DNA of 64,000 nt from Pseudomonas sp. sp1636 (lineage in GTDB: Bacteria > Pseudomonadota > Gammaproteobacteria > Pseudomonadales > Pseudomonadaceae), in the NCBI RefSeq assembly GCF_030376615.1, contig NZ_JARRAB010000013.1, positions 79,591 to 143,590 of the forward strand, given 5' to 3'. The notes under the pieces were generated by a model. That model saw only the letters and a program-made list of their open reading frames with translations. It had not been told where the DNA came from and did not search any database. A program made the position numbers and the translations under genes. Shown here in pieces: positions 15,385-24,319 of this stretch (the first letter of the stretch is position 1; each line of letters starts with the position of its first letter).

Positions 15385-16566
15385 TTACGCCACGACCTTG
15401 GCCGCCTTCAGCGCGGCGATTCGCTCGGCCGAATAACCCAGTTCGCGCAGCACTTCCTCGGTGTGGGCACCCAATGCCGCGCCTATGTGCCTGGGCGCGG
15501 GCAAACCGGCGGAAAACTTGAGCGGGCAGGCGAGTTGCTGCTGCGGGTCGCTACCCGCGCGCGGCACTTCGGCGATCACTTGGCGGGCCTTGAGCTGCGG
15601 ATGCTCGACCGCCTCGGCCAGGCTCAACATCGGCTCGACGCAGGCGTCCAGGCCGGCGAATAGCTGGCTCCACTCGGCGAAATCGCGCTTCTCGAATTCG
15701 ATCTCGATCTCGCGCTTGAGCGCCTGCTGTTCTTCCGGCTTGGACGACAAGCCGCGTGTAGCCAGCTCCGGACGGCCGAGCGCCGTGCAGAACTGCTGCA
15801 TGAATTGCGGCTCCAGGCTGCCGACCGAAAACCAGCGCCCGTCGCGGGTACGGTAGTAGTCGTAGAAGCTGCCGCCGTTGAGCGCCTGGTTCTGCATCTG
15901 CGGCTCGACGCCGGCGGCCAGGTAACCGGCGCCGGCCATGCCGTGCAGGCTGAAGGCGCAGTCGGTCATGCTCACATCGACCTGCTGCCCCTCCCCCGTG
16001 ACCTGGCGCTGGATCACCGCCGCCAGCAGGCCCATCACTCCGTGCAGCGAGCCGCCGGCGATGTCCGCCAGCTGTACGCCCAAGGGCAGCGGCCCGCTGT
16101 CGCGGCGCCCGGTGTAGCTGGCGATGCCGGCCAGGGCCAGGTAGTTGATGTCGTGGCCGGCGCGATCCTTGTACGGGCCGGTCTGGCCGTAGCCGGTGAT
16201 AGACACGTAGATCAGCCTGGGGTTGATCGCCTTGAGCGCGGCATAGCCGACGCCGAGCTTGTCCATCACCCCGGGGCGGAACTGTTCCAGGACGATGTCG
16301 TACTCGGCCACCAATTGCTTGACCATGGCCACCGCCTCGGCCTGCTTGAGGTCCAGGGCGATGCAGCGCTTGTTGCGGTTGAGGTAGGCGTGGCTGGCGG
16401 AGACGCCGCCATCGTGCGGCGGCAACACCCGCAGCAGATCCATGCGGCTGGGCGACTCGACCCGCAGCACCTCGGCGCCCATGTCGGCCAGCAGCAGCGA
16501 GGCAAAAGGCCCCGGCAGCAGGGTGGAAAAATCGAGAATCTTCAGCGAAGACAGCGGGCCGTTCAT
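15385..16566 (-). CDS. Family III CoA-transferase / alpha-methylacyl-CoA racemase-like enzyme
   Basis: A 393-residue CaiB/BaiF-fold enzyme. His138 (in RAGHDINYLA) and Asp168 (in QLADIAGG) are exactly 30 residues apart, as are His126 and Asp156 of the characterised mycobacterial alpha-methylacyl-CoA racemase, and the surrounding sequence also agrees. This favours racemisation of 2-methylacyl-CoA over CoA transfer. It is the last gene of a three-gene operon after an acyl-CoA ligase (51-bp gap) and an acyl-CoA dehydrogenase. The ATG at 16566 gives the standard start before LKILDFSTLLPGPFAS. Confidence 0.87.
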   Translation of the reverse strand: MNGPLSSLKILDFSTLLPGPFASLLLADMGAEVLRVESPSRMDLLRVLPPHDGGVSASHAYLNRNKRCIALDLKQAEAVAMVKQLVAEYDIVLEQFRPGVMDKLGVGYAALKAINPRLIYVSITGYGQTGPYKDRAGHDINYLALAGIASYTGRRDSGPLPLGVQLADIAGGSLHGVMGLLAAVIQRQVTGEGQQVDVSMTDCAFSLHGMAGAGYLAAGVEPQMQNQALNGGSFYDYYRTRDGRWFSVGSLEPQFMQQFCTALGRPELATRGLSSKPEEQQALKREIEIEFEKRDFAEWSQLFAGLDACVEPMLSLAEAVEHPQLKARQVIAEVPRAGSDPQQQLACPLKFSAGLPAPRHIGAALGAHTEEVLRELGYSAERIAALKAAKVVA

Positions 16567-16617
16567 TGCAGCTCCTTGGGGCAAAATCGGTATGCGGATA
16601 AAGCACGCAGGCAACAG

Positions 16618-18255
16618 TCACTGCCAGTGCAATGGCTGCCCGGCATCGAGTTTGGCCAACTCGGCGACAAAACGCGCCTCCAGCACATTACGCCGGATTT
16701 TCATGGTCGGGGTCATGCAGCCGTTATCCACCGTCCAGGCTTCGCGCACCAGCACGAAGTGACTAATCCGTTCGTGGGCCTGCAGTTGGGCATTGAGCTG
16801 CAGTAAGGTCTGCTGCAGATCGGCCGCCACCTGTTCACGGGCCTGTTCGCGGGCCACTGGCGAGAGCTCGATCAGCGCCAACGGCTGATCCAGATTGCTG
16901 CCCATCAGGCACACCTGCTCGACCCAGAGGTTCTTGGCGATCTCGCCCTCGATCGGCGCCGGCGCCACGTACTTGCCTTTGCTGGTCTTGAAAATGTCCT
17001 TCACCCGTCCGGTGATCCGCAGGTAGCCGGCTGCATCGATCGCCCCCTTATCGCCGGTGTGCAGCCAGCCGTCGACCAGGGTCTGCGCGGTTTTTTCCGG
17101 CTCCAGATAGTAGCCCAGCATCAAGCAGGGGCTGCGAAACAGAATCTCGCCGTTGTCGGCGATGCGCACCTCATTCTCCGGCATGGGCCGGCCGACCGAA
17201 CCGAAACACACCTGACCGGGCCGATTGAAGGTGCCATAGGCGAAATTCTCGGTCATGCCGTAGCCCTCGCAGAGGGTCAGGCCGATGCCCTGGTACCAGT
17301 CGAGCAACCCCCTGGGGGTGGCTGCAGCACCGCTGATCAGGATGCGCGCACGATCCAGCCCCAAGCTCTTGCGCAGCTGCTTCGCCACCAGCCGACCGAG
17401 CAGAGGAATGCGCAACAAGCGCTGCAACCAGGCCTGCGGCAACTGCGCCAGCACGCCCTGCTGAAAGCGCGTCCACAGCCGCGGCACCGAGAAGAACACC
17501 GTAGGCCGTACATGCTTGAGGTCGCTGGCGAAGCTCTCCAGCGACTCGACGAAGGCCACCCGCCCCGCGCTGTACAGGCTGCTCATCTGCACCAGAAAAC
17601 GCTCGGCGGCGTGGGACAGCGGCAGGTAGGAAAAATACTGATCGCGCTCGCTGATCTGCATCTCCAGCACCGATCGGCTGGCGGCGAAGGCAAAGGCGCG
17701 CGGGCTGAGCATCACGCCCTTGGGCTGGCCGGTGGTGCCGGAGGTGTAGAGGATGCTCAACAGCTCATCCGGCGTCTGTTGGTGGCCGACCTGCAAGGGC
17801 GCATGCGCCGCCAGCAGGCTCGCCCAGTCATGCTGCGCGGCGAGGGTCGGATACGGCAAGGCGATACGCATCACTTCGGGCGGAATACCGGCGGCGAAGG
17901 CTTCCGGCTGATCGAGCTTGCCGAGGAAGATCGCCTTGCACTGCGAATGGCGCAGCACATAAGCGATGCTCTCGGCCGACTGCAACGGATACAGCGGCAC
18001 GCTGACCAGGCCGGCGAGCATGATCGCCAGGTCGGCGATAAACCATTCGGCGCAGTTCTTCGCCAGCAGCGCCACCCGCTCGCCGGGCTGACAGCCCAGC
18101 GCCTGCAACGCGCTGGCCATACGTCGTGCCTGCTCATCGACCTGGCGCCAGGTGAAGTCGTGCCACTGGCCATTCACCGGTTGAGTCAGCCAGACCGCAT
18201 CCGGGCGTTTCTCCAGCCAGTAAGCCAGGCGCTCGAGCGGCAGTTGATCGGTCAT
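16618..18255 (-). CDS. AMP-forming acyl-CoA synthetase
   Basis: A 545-residue adenylate-forming ligase with the ATP-binding signature LYTSGTTGQPKGVMLS at 169-184, the GYGMTE motif, and GWLHTGDKG followed by GRVKDIFKTSKGKYVAP near the C-terminus, typical of long-chain acyl-CoA synthetases. It activates a carboxylic acid to its CoA thioester in the cytosol. Its product would feed the racemase-like and dehydrogenase enzymes encoded on either side. Chain length cannot be read from sequence. The gap to the upstream acyl-CoA dehydrogenase gene is 90 bp, with no obvious terminator. Confidence 0.9.
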   Translation of the reverse strand: MTDQLPLERLAYWLEKRPDAVWLTQPVNGQWHDFTWRQVDEQARRMASALQALGCQPGERVALLAKNCAEWFIADLAIMLAGLVSVPLYPLQSAESIAYVLRHSQCKAIFLGKLDQPEAFAAGIPPEVMRIALPYPTLAAQHDWASLLAAHAPLQVGHQQTPDELLSILYTSGTTGQPKGVMLSPRAFAFAASRSVLEMQISERDQYFSYLPLSHAAERFLVQMSSLYSAGRVAFVESLESFASDLKHVRPTVFFSVPRLWTRFQQGVLAQLPQAWLQRLLRIPLLGRLVAKQLRKSLGLDRARILISGAAATPRGLLDWYQGIGLTLCEGYGMTENFAYGTFNRPGQVCFGSVGRPMPENEVRIADNGEILFRSPCLMLGYYLEPEKTAQTLVDGWLHTGDKGAIDAAGYLRITGRVKDIFKTSKGKYVAPAPIEGEIAKNLWVEQVCLMGSNLDQPLALIELSPVAREQAREQVAADLQQTLLQLNAQLQAHERISHFVLVREAWTVDNGCMTPTMKIRRNVLEARFVAELAKLDAGQPLHWQ

Positions 18256-18345
18256 ATCGCTGTCCTTTTCTTATTGTTTTAGCTGTGCCATTGCCTGCAC
18301 AGGTCGGCTGTCAGCCCGTTCCCTGCTCTACCGTACAGTTCTGTG

Positions 18346-19485
18346 TCAGAGCCGCATGCCGCGACTGATGATCTCCTTCATGATCTCCGAGGTGCCGGCG
18401 AAGATGCGCTGGATGCGCGCGTTCGCGTACATCTTGCAGATCGGATACTCCCACATGTAGCCCCAGCCGCCGTGCAGCTGCACGCCCTCGTCGACCACCT
18501 TGCCGAGCAGTTCGGTGGTGAACAGTTTGGCTTCGGCGGCCACTTCCGGGGTCAGCTTTTTCTGGTTGTGATCCATCACGCAGCGGTCGACGAAGACCTG
18601 GGCCACATCGACCTGGGTGCGCATCTCGGCCAGCTTGAAGCGGGTGTTCTGAAAGTGCGAAATAGGTCGATCGAAGGCCTTGCGCTGCTTCACGTAGTCG
18701 ATGGTGGTCTGCAGCGCCGCCTCGGCGCCGGCCACCGCGCCGCAGGCATTGGTCAGACGCTCCTGGGCGAGCATGTTCATCAGGTAGAAGAAGCCGCCCT
18801 TGGCGTCGCCGAGCAGGTTGGCCTTGGGCACCTTGACGTTATTGAAGAACAGCTCGGCGGTGTCCTGACTGTGCATGCCGAGCTTCTTCAGCTTGGCGCC
18901 GCGTTCGAAACCGGGCATGCCGCGCTCCACCAGAAACAGGCCCATGGCGTGCTTGTTGGTCGGGTCGGTCTTCGCCGCGACTATCACCACATCGGCCAGC
19001 AGGCCGTTGGAGATAAACACCTTGGAGCCGTTCAGCTCATAGTGGTCGCCCTTGTCCACCGCCGTGGTGCGCATGCCGGCGAGATCCGAGCCGGCGCTCG
19101 GCTCGGTCATCGCCACCGCGAGGATCAGTTCGCCGCGAATGATCCCCGGCAGCAGGCGCGCCTTCTGCTCGGCGTTGCCGTACTCGGCGAGATAGGGGCC
19201 GCACAGCGCCGAGTGCAGCGGCAGCATGAAGCCGGCCTCGTTGATGTAGGCCAACTCCTCGGCCATGATCTGCTCGTAGCGGAAGTCCTTGAGCCCGGCG
19301 CCGCCGTATTCCTCGTCCGCCCAGGGCAGCAGAAAACCCATCTCACCGGCCTTCAGCCAGGCCTCGCGGCTGACCACCCCGGCCTCCTCCCACGCCTCCT
19401 GATGCGGCAGCACTTCCTTGCGCAGAAAAGCCCGGAAAGATTCGCGAAACATGGCGTGTTCGGTATCGAAATGGATGCGCTGCAT
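18346..19485 (-). CDS. Acyl-CoA dehydrogenase of the LCAD/IVD active-site type
   Basis: A 379-residue flavoprotein. The FAD-binding TEPSAGSD is near residue 127. The catalytic base is most likely Glu242 in AQERLTNA, where isovaleryl- and long-chain acyl-CoA dehydrogenases carry it; the alternative position near the C-terminus reads RIFAGTSEI, with Ala instead of the Glu used by medium-chain enzymes. This favours long or branched substrates. It starts the operon that continues with the ligase and racemase-like genes. The ATG at 19485 (MQRIHFDTEH) is the family start; upstream in-frame codons are probably untranslated. Confidence 0.9.
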   Translation of the reverse strand: MQRIHFDTEHAMFRESFRAFLRKEVLPHQEAWEEAGVVSREAWLKAGEMGFLLPWADEEYGGAGLKDFRYEQIMAEELAYINEAGFMLPLHSALCGPYLAEYGNAEQKARLLPGIIRGELILAVAMTEPSAGSDLAGMRTTAVDKGDHYELNGSKVFISNGLLADVVIVAAKTDPTNKHAMGLFLVERGMPGFERGAKLKKLGMHSQDTAELFFNNVKVPKANLLGDAKGGFFYLMNMLAQERLTNACGAVAGAEAALQTTIDYVKQRKAFDRPISHFQNTRFKLAEMRTQVDVAQVFVDRCVMDHNQKKLTPEVAAEAKLFTTELLGKVVDEGVQLHGGWGYMWEYPICKMYANARIQRIFAGTSEIMKEIISRGMRL

Positions 19486-19654
19486 GCGGGTGACTCCCGG
19501 TGAATTAACTCGTTGCGCAGAGTAGGCGCCTGCGCCGCGCCCGCTCAATGACCCCAGCGCTCAGACTCGATTGACCCATTCGCTCGCGCGCACAGACGGC
19601 TTGTCCTGATCCGCCGCACCTGCCTACCATCGGCACACCGAACAGGAGCCGCCC

Positions 19655-20653
19655 ATGCGCGAACGCACCATCGCCAGCCACTTCGTCCGCGCCGCCTTGC
19701 GGGGCGCCGAACGCCATGGCCACGATTGCCTGGCGCTGTTGCGTCAGCTGAACATCCAGCCGGCGCTGCTCGATGAACCCCGCGCACGGGTGGCCCCCGA
19801 GCAATTCGCCCGCCTGCTGCAGCGGCTGTGGGAAAGCCTCGACGACGAGTACCTGGGTTTTGGCCGCAGCGCCAGCAAACGCGGCACCTTCGCCATGATG
19901 TGCCACGCGATCATCCACTGCCGCAGCCTGGAGAAGGCCCTGAGCCGTGGCGCACTGTTCTACAGCCTGTTCCCCGAAGCCCCGACCATCAGCCTCAGCC
20001 GCGAAGGCGACTGGGCGCGCTTGAGCGTGGACGACTCGAACCTGCTGGATCCCGATCACTTCCTGGTCGAGAGCCTGCTGGTGATCTGGCATCGCCTCGG
20101 CAGTTGGCTGATCGGCCAGCGCATCCGCCTGGAAGAAGCCACCTTCGGCTATGCCGAGCCGGCGCACAGCACCGAGTACGGGCTGCTGTTCCCCTGCCCG
20201 CGACGCTTTGCCGCCGGCAGCACCAGCCTGCTGTTCCATGCCCGCTACCTGAGCATGCCGCTGCTGCAGGACGAGCGCACGCTCAAGCAGTTCCTGCAAC
20301 ACTCGCCCGCCGATCTGCTGGCGCGGCCGGACGGTGGCGACAGCCTGAGCAGCCAGATCCGGCGCCTGCTCGGCCGCGATTGCAGCAGCTGGCCGGATCT
20401 GGAAGCGGTCGCCCAGCACCTGCACATGAGCCCGCAAACCCTGCGCCGGCATCTGCGCGAAGAGGGTTCGAGTTTTCAGGAACTGAAGGATCAATTGCGC
20501 CGCGATCTGGCGATCTACCTGCTCGGCCGCGACGAGCTGTCGACCCAGGCCATCGCCGAACAGCTCGGCTTCTCCGAGCCTTCGGCCTTTCACCGCGCGT
20601 TCAAGAAATGGAGCGGGCTGACCCCGGGCGCCTATCGCGCCCAGGAAAGCTGA
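19655..20653 (+). CDS. AraC-family regulator with arabinose-binding-like N-terminal domain
   Basis: A 332-residue regulator. The first ~200 residues resemble the AraC-type effector domain of the PF12625 group, and the C-terminal ~90 hold two helix-turn-helix units (DLEAVAQHLHMSPQTLRRHL and TQAIAEQLGFSEPSAFHRAFKKW). It is divergent from the acyl-CoA dehydrogenase operon with 169 bp between starts, so it probably controls that operon, perhaps in response to the acid or its CoA ester. CAGGAG lies upstream of the ATG. Confidence 0.9.
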   Translation: MRERTIASHFVRAALRGAERHGHDCLALLRQLNIQPALLDEPRARVAPEQFARLLQRLWESLDDEYLGFGRSASKRGTFAMMCHAIIHCRSLEKALSRGALFYSLFPEAPTISLSREGDWARLSVDDSNLLDPDHFLVESLLVIWHRLGSWLIGQRIRLEEATFGYAEPAHSTEYGLLFPCPRRFAAGSTSLLFHARYLSMPLLQDERTLKQFLQHSPADLLARPDGGDSLSSQIRRLLGRDCSSWPDLEAVAQHLHMSPQTLRRHLREEGSSFQELKDQLRRDLAIYLLGRDELSTQAIAEQLGFSEPSAFHRAFKKWSGLTPGAYRAQES

Positions 20654-20933
20654 GGCGCCGCCCAACCCGGATTCACCTTGGCAAAACTTACCGCGTTCTC
20701 GCCCGCCAAGCGGCCAGCAGAACAGGCCGTGCAAAGCCAAGCGCGCGCTGCCGCGCACAAATGTTATGCGCCTGCCGAACAAGCCGCTTAGCCAACGAGC
20801 GAGCAGCGCTCCCGACCACCCATGCGTGCCAGTTCGCCCACCAGGGTCTAGCCTGAAACCGGTGTCAGGATCGGCCCACGCGGCCCCCTTTCGCCCCAGC
20901 GCAAGCACGCGCCTGAAACAGGAGCATTCATCG

Positions 20934-21932
20934 ATGAACGACTTTGTGGTCAGCGCCCGCCGCGTCAGGCAAGGCGCTTTCGAGGCAGAACCCGGCCCTT
21001 CGCATATGCTGCTGGTGCCTGTCGATGCCAAGCAGCCGCTGCCCAGCCATGGGCGCATGGGCGCAACCTGGATCAAGGCCTGGTTGCAGCAGTTATTGCA
21101 CGCGGCGATCTGGGGCACGGACGAGCGTACCGGCGCCGAGCGCGGCGACATCCTGGTCTATGTGCACGGTTACAACAACAGCGCCGCGGAAGTGCTCAAG
21201 CGCCACCGCCGACTCCAGGCCGACCTGATCGCCATCGGCTGGAAAGGCGCATTGGTGTCCTTCGACTGGCCTAGCGACAACCGCGCCATTGGCTATCTGG
21301 AAGACCGCCACGACGCCAAGCGTAGCGCCATGCAGCTGGTCACCGACCTGATCGCCCTGCTGGCAGCCAGGCAGACCCCGGACTGCGCGGTCAACACCCA
21401 CATCCTCGCCCACTCCATGGGTGCCTATGTGGTGCGCGAAGCCTTCGACGACGCCGACGATGCACGCCTGGAAAACAACAGCTGGATGATCAGCCAGCTG
21501 TGCTTTATCGGCGCCGACGTATCGGCCGCCTCGCTCGACGCTGGGCATGCCAGCAGTGACTCGCTGTACCGCCACTGCACACGCCTGACCAACTACTTCA
21601 GCTTCGGCGACAGCGTGCTGAAACTGTCCAACGTCAAACGTGCCGGCGTGGCCCCACGGGTCGGCCGCGTCGGCCTGCCGGAGTCGGCCCCACGCAAGGC
21701 GGTGGATATCGACTGCAGCGCCTATCACCAGGCGCTATTGGCCGATGCCGCACGGCAGGCAAACGACCAGCCACACGGTTTTTTCGGCAACCGGGATCAC
21801 TCCTGGTTCATCGGCAACCGGGTGTTCACCCGGGATCTGTTCGAGACGCTCAAGGGCGACCTGGATCGCAGCATCATTGCCGCCCGCGAACCGCTCAGCG
21901 GTTCGCGCCGGCTCAGCCTGGCACGCCTGTAG
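20934..21932 (+). CDS. DUF900-type alpha/beta hydrolase
   Basis: A 332-residue protein with an oxyanion-hole motif VYVHGYNNS near residue 77 and a nucleophile elbow AHSMG near 160, the arrangement of the DUF900/lipase-like hydrolases. A C-terminal DHSWF could supply the catalytic histidine. There is no signal peptide, so it is probably cytosolic. The substrate is unknown. AGGAG lies before the ATG at 20934; the frame is open further upstream but without a better start. The 280 bp between the AraC gene and this one hold nothing I can identify. Confidence 0.8.
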   Translation: MNDFVVSARRVRQGAFEAEPGPSHMLLVPVDAKQPLPSHGRMGATWIKAWLQQLLHAAIWGTDERTGAERGDILVYVHGYNNSAAEVLKRHRRLQADLIAIGWKGALVSFDWPSDNRAIGYLEDRHDAKRSAMQLVTDLIALLAARQTPDCAVNTHILAHSMGAYVVREAFDDADDARLENNSWMISQLCFIGADVSAASLDAGHASSDSLYRHCTRLTNYFSFGDSVLKLSNVKRAGVAPRVGRVGLPESAPRKAVDIDCSAYHQALLADAARQANDQPHGFFGNRDHSWFIGNRVFTRDLFETLKGDLDRSIIAAREPLSGSRRLSLARL

Positions 21933-22020
21933 CAACCGCGGCGCCGGCGCCATGCGCAAGCAGAGACAGCGGGAGCCTCGCGTCGAGGCGTGTTGGCATC
22001 GGTTAACGGGCGCAGAACCA

Positions 22021-22051
22021 AAAAAAAAACGGGAGCCCAATCGGGCTCCCG
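22021..22051 (-). terminator. Minus-strand intrinsic terminator with long U tail
   Basis: The stem is 22030-22038 with 22043-22051 and the tail is the A-run at 22021-22029 (T-run on the minus strand), which continues a few bases further. It cannot serve the plus-strand hydrolase gene because no T-run follows on that strand. Confidence 0.85.
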
Positions 22052-22155
22052 CACTCATTCGCAGAGAAAAGTCGCAACCGACTCGCACCGTTTGCAACAA
22101 AAACCTCACCTGCGTTCCCGAAGAAACGCGGGCTCATTCTGGCAAGAATCCACCT
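22021..22155 (-). ncRNA. Probable Hfq-type small RNA upstream of pcpS
   Basis: On the minus strand a strong intrinsic terminator (9-bp stem CGGGAGCCC with GGGCTCCCG, 22030-22051) ends in nine or more U residues, yet no protein gene on this strand leads into it. About 135 nt upstream is GCTACACG (22163-22170), resembling an RpoS-type -10 element. The region between contains further hairpins such as GCGTTTCTTCGGGAACGC. The size, terminator and stress-type -10 recall the Pseudomonas P16/RgsA RNA, but I cannot confirm identity. The 5' end is an estimate. Confidence 0.6.
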
Positions 22156-22246
22156 ACCTGTTCGTGTAGCTTTGTTGTCGCTGTGCAAAGAAATGTAAAC
22201 GCGCACACTGCTGGCAGGCTGCCACGGCAACCGGCAGAATGCCGGC

Positions 22247-22957
22247 ATGAGCGACTTCTACCTGCCCCCTTGCTGCACCGCGTTGAGCGATCACTGGCCA
22301 TTGCCGCAGGCGCTGGCCGGCGTGCAGCTGATCAGCACGCGTTTCGATCCCGCCCGGCTCGGCGCCGAGGACTTCAGCCGCAGCGGCATTGCGGCCGTCA
22401 GCGGTGTGGCCAAGCGCCAGACCGAATACCTCGCCGGCCGCCTGTGCGCGCGTGAAGCCTTGCGCCGCGTGACCGGCATGGCCTCGGTGCCGGCGGTTGG
22501 CGCCGACCGCGCACCGCAATGGCCCGCCGCGGTTAGCGGTTCGATCACCCACGGCAACGGCTGGGCCGCCGCCCTGGCGGCGCACGCCAGCGCCTGGCGC
22601 GGCCTCGGCCTGGACGTCGAACAGCCACTGCCGCCGGCGCGCGCCGAACGCCTGGCCGCGGAGATTCTCACCGCCAACGAAATGCAGCAGTTGCATGCCC
22701 TGGCACCCGAGCAACGCGCAAGGCGCGTCAGCCTGACCTTCTCGCTCAAGGAAAGCCTGTTCAAGGCGCTCTACCCCCTGGTCTTGCGCCGTTTCTACTT
22801 CCACGACGCCGAGCTGCTGGATTGCCACGACACCGGCAACGCGCAGCTGCGCCTGCTGATCGACCTGCATCCCGATTGGCCCGCCGGCAGCCGGCTGGAT
22901 GGCCAATTCGTCGAGTTCGACGGTTACCTGCTCAGCCTGGTCGCTATTGCGGCCTGA
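22247..22957 (+). CDS. pcpS: 4'-phosphopantetheinyl transferase PcpS
   Basis: A 236-residue Sfp/EntD-type transferase that moves phosphopantetheine from CoA to acyl- and peptidyl-carrier proteins. WPAAVSGSITHGNGWAAA, the metal-binding GLGLDVE near residue 123 and FSLKESLFKALYP are the family motifs. The sequence closely follows P. aeruginosa PcpS from its N-terminus onward. It therefore probably activates carrier proteins of both fatty-acid and siderophore synthesis. It starts about 90 bp from the predicted sRNA promoter, which is divergent. Confidence 0.93.
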   Translation: MSDFYLPPCCTALSDHWPLPQALAGVQLISTRFDPARLGAEDFSRSGIAAVSGVAKRQTEYLAGRLCAREALRRVTGMASVPAVGADRAPQWPAAVSGSITHGNGWAAALAAHASAWRGLGLDVEQPLPPARAERLAAEILTANEMQQLHALAPEQRARRVSLTFSLKESLFKALYPLVLRRFYFHDAELLDCHDTGNAQLRLLIDLHPDWPAGSRLDGQFVEFDGYLLSLVAIAA

Positions 22958-23029
22958 TCGGTTACGCCGCACGGCCCAATGCACCGGGCAAATCCGATAA
23001 ACTCCGCGCATTGCCGCCAGGAGTGACCC

Positions 23030-24319
23030 ATGCGCGAAGAACTGAATCAAGGCCTGATCGATTTCCTCAAGGCCTCGCCCACCCCCTTTCACGCCACCGC
23101 CAGCCTGACCCAGCGCCTGGAAGCCGCCGGCTACCTGCACCTCGACGAGCGTTCCAGCTGGCACACCCAAGCCGGCGGCCGCTACTACGTGACCCGCAAC
23201 GACTCCTCGCTGATCGCCTTCAAGCTGGGCCAGCGGGCGCCGCTGGAAGGCGGCCTGCGCCTGGTCGGCGCGCACACCGACAGCCCCTGCCTGCGGGTCA
23301 AGCCGCAGCCGGAGCTGCAGCGCCAGGGTTTCTTTCAGTTGGGCGTGGAAGTCTATGGCGGCGCCTTGCTCGCGCCCTGGTTCGACCGCGACCTGTCCCT
23401 GGCCGGACGGGTGACCTACCGCCGGGCCGGCAAGGTGGAAAGCCAGCTGATCGACTTCCAAGCGCCGATCGCGGTGATTCCCAACCTGGCCATTCACCTC
23501 AACCGCGAGGCCAACCAAGGCTGGGCGATCAATGCGCAGACCGAGCTGCCGCCGATTCTGGCGCAGCTGGCCGCCCCGGAAGCGGCTGACTTCCGTGCCC
23601 TGCTCACCGAGCAACTGGCCCGCGAGCACGATTTCAATGCCGATGCGGTGCTCGACTATGAACTGAGCTTCTACGACACCCAGAGCGCCGCGGTCATCGG
23701 CCTGAACGGCGACTTCATCGCCGGTGCGCGCCTGGACAACCTGCTGTCCTGCTATGCCGGCCTGCAGGCGTTGCTCGCCGCCCCGGACATCGAGACCTGC
23801 GTGCTGGTCTGCACCGACCATGAAGAGGTCGGCTCCAGCTCGGCCTGCGGTGCCGACGGATCGATGCTCGAACAGGTGCTGCGCCGCGTGCTGCCGGAGG
23901 GCGACGGCTTCGTGCGCAGCATCCAGCGCTCGCTGCTGGTGTCCGCCGACAACGCCCACGCCGTGCACCCCAACTACCCGGACAAGCACGACGAAAACCA
24001 CGGGCCGAAACTCAACGCCGGCCCGGTAATCAAGATCAACAGCAACCAGCGCTACGCCACCAGCAGCGAAAGCGCCGGGTTCTTCCGCCACCTGTGCCTG
24101 GAGAATGAAGTACCGGTGCAGAGTTTCGTGGTGCGCAGCGACATGGCCTGCGGCTCGACCATCGGTCCGATCACCGCCAGCCAATTGGGCGTGCGCACCG
24201 TCGACATCGGCCTGCCGACCTTCGCCATGCACTCGATCCGCGAACTGGCCGGCAGCCACGACCTGGCTCATTTGATCAAGGTGCTGACGGCGTTCTACGC
24301 GAGCGCCGAGCTGCCCTGA
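23030..24319 (+). CDS. apeB: M18-family aminopeptidase ApeB
   Basis: A 429-residue cytosolic metallo-aminopeptidase. Metal-binding motifs are visible in [13 protein letters not shown] (about 83-95), [15 protein letters not shown] (about 262-276) and a C-terminal [10 protein letters not shown]18 enzymes remove acidic or other N-terminal residues using two metal ions. Length is normal for the family. AGGAGTGACCC precedes the ATG. Its TGA overlaps the ATG of the broken condensin locus (24317-24321). Confidence 0.95.
   Translation: MREELNQGLIDFLKASPTPFHATASLTQRLEAAGYLHLDERSSWHTQAGGRYYVTRNDSSLIAFKLGQRAPLEGGLRLVGAHTDSPCLRVKPQPELQRQGFFQLGVEVYGGALLAPWFDRDLSLAGRVTYRRAGKVESQLIDFQAPIAVIPNLAIHLNREANQGWAINAQTELPPILAQLAAPEAADFRALLTEQLAREHDFNADAVLDYELSFYDTQSAAVIGLNGDFIAGARLDNLLSCYAGLQALLAAPDIETCVLVCTDHEEVGSSSACGADGSMLEQVLRRVLPEGDGFVRSIQRSLLVSADNAHAVHPNYPDKHDENHGPKLNAGPVIKINSNQRYATSSESAGFFRHLCLENEVPVQSFVVRSDMACGSTIGPITASQLGVRTVDIGLPTFAMHSIRELAGSHDLAHLIKVLTAFYASAELP

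Noticed and set aside
22003..22248. An 81-codon minus-strand frame covering the sRNA region
   Set aside because: It reads through the terminator stem and U-run (giving FFFWF at the end), which no real gene would do; an RNA is a better explanation.
22154..24271. A 705-codon minus-strand frame across pcpS and apeB
   Set aside because: Both overlapped genes are clearly real; this frame also has shadow-type composition.
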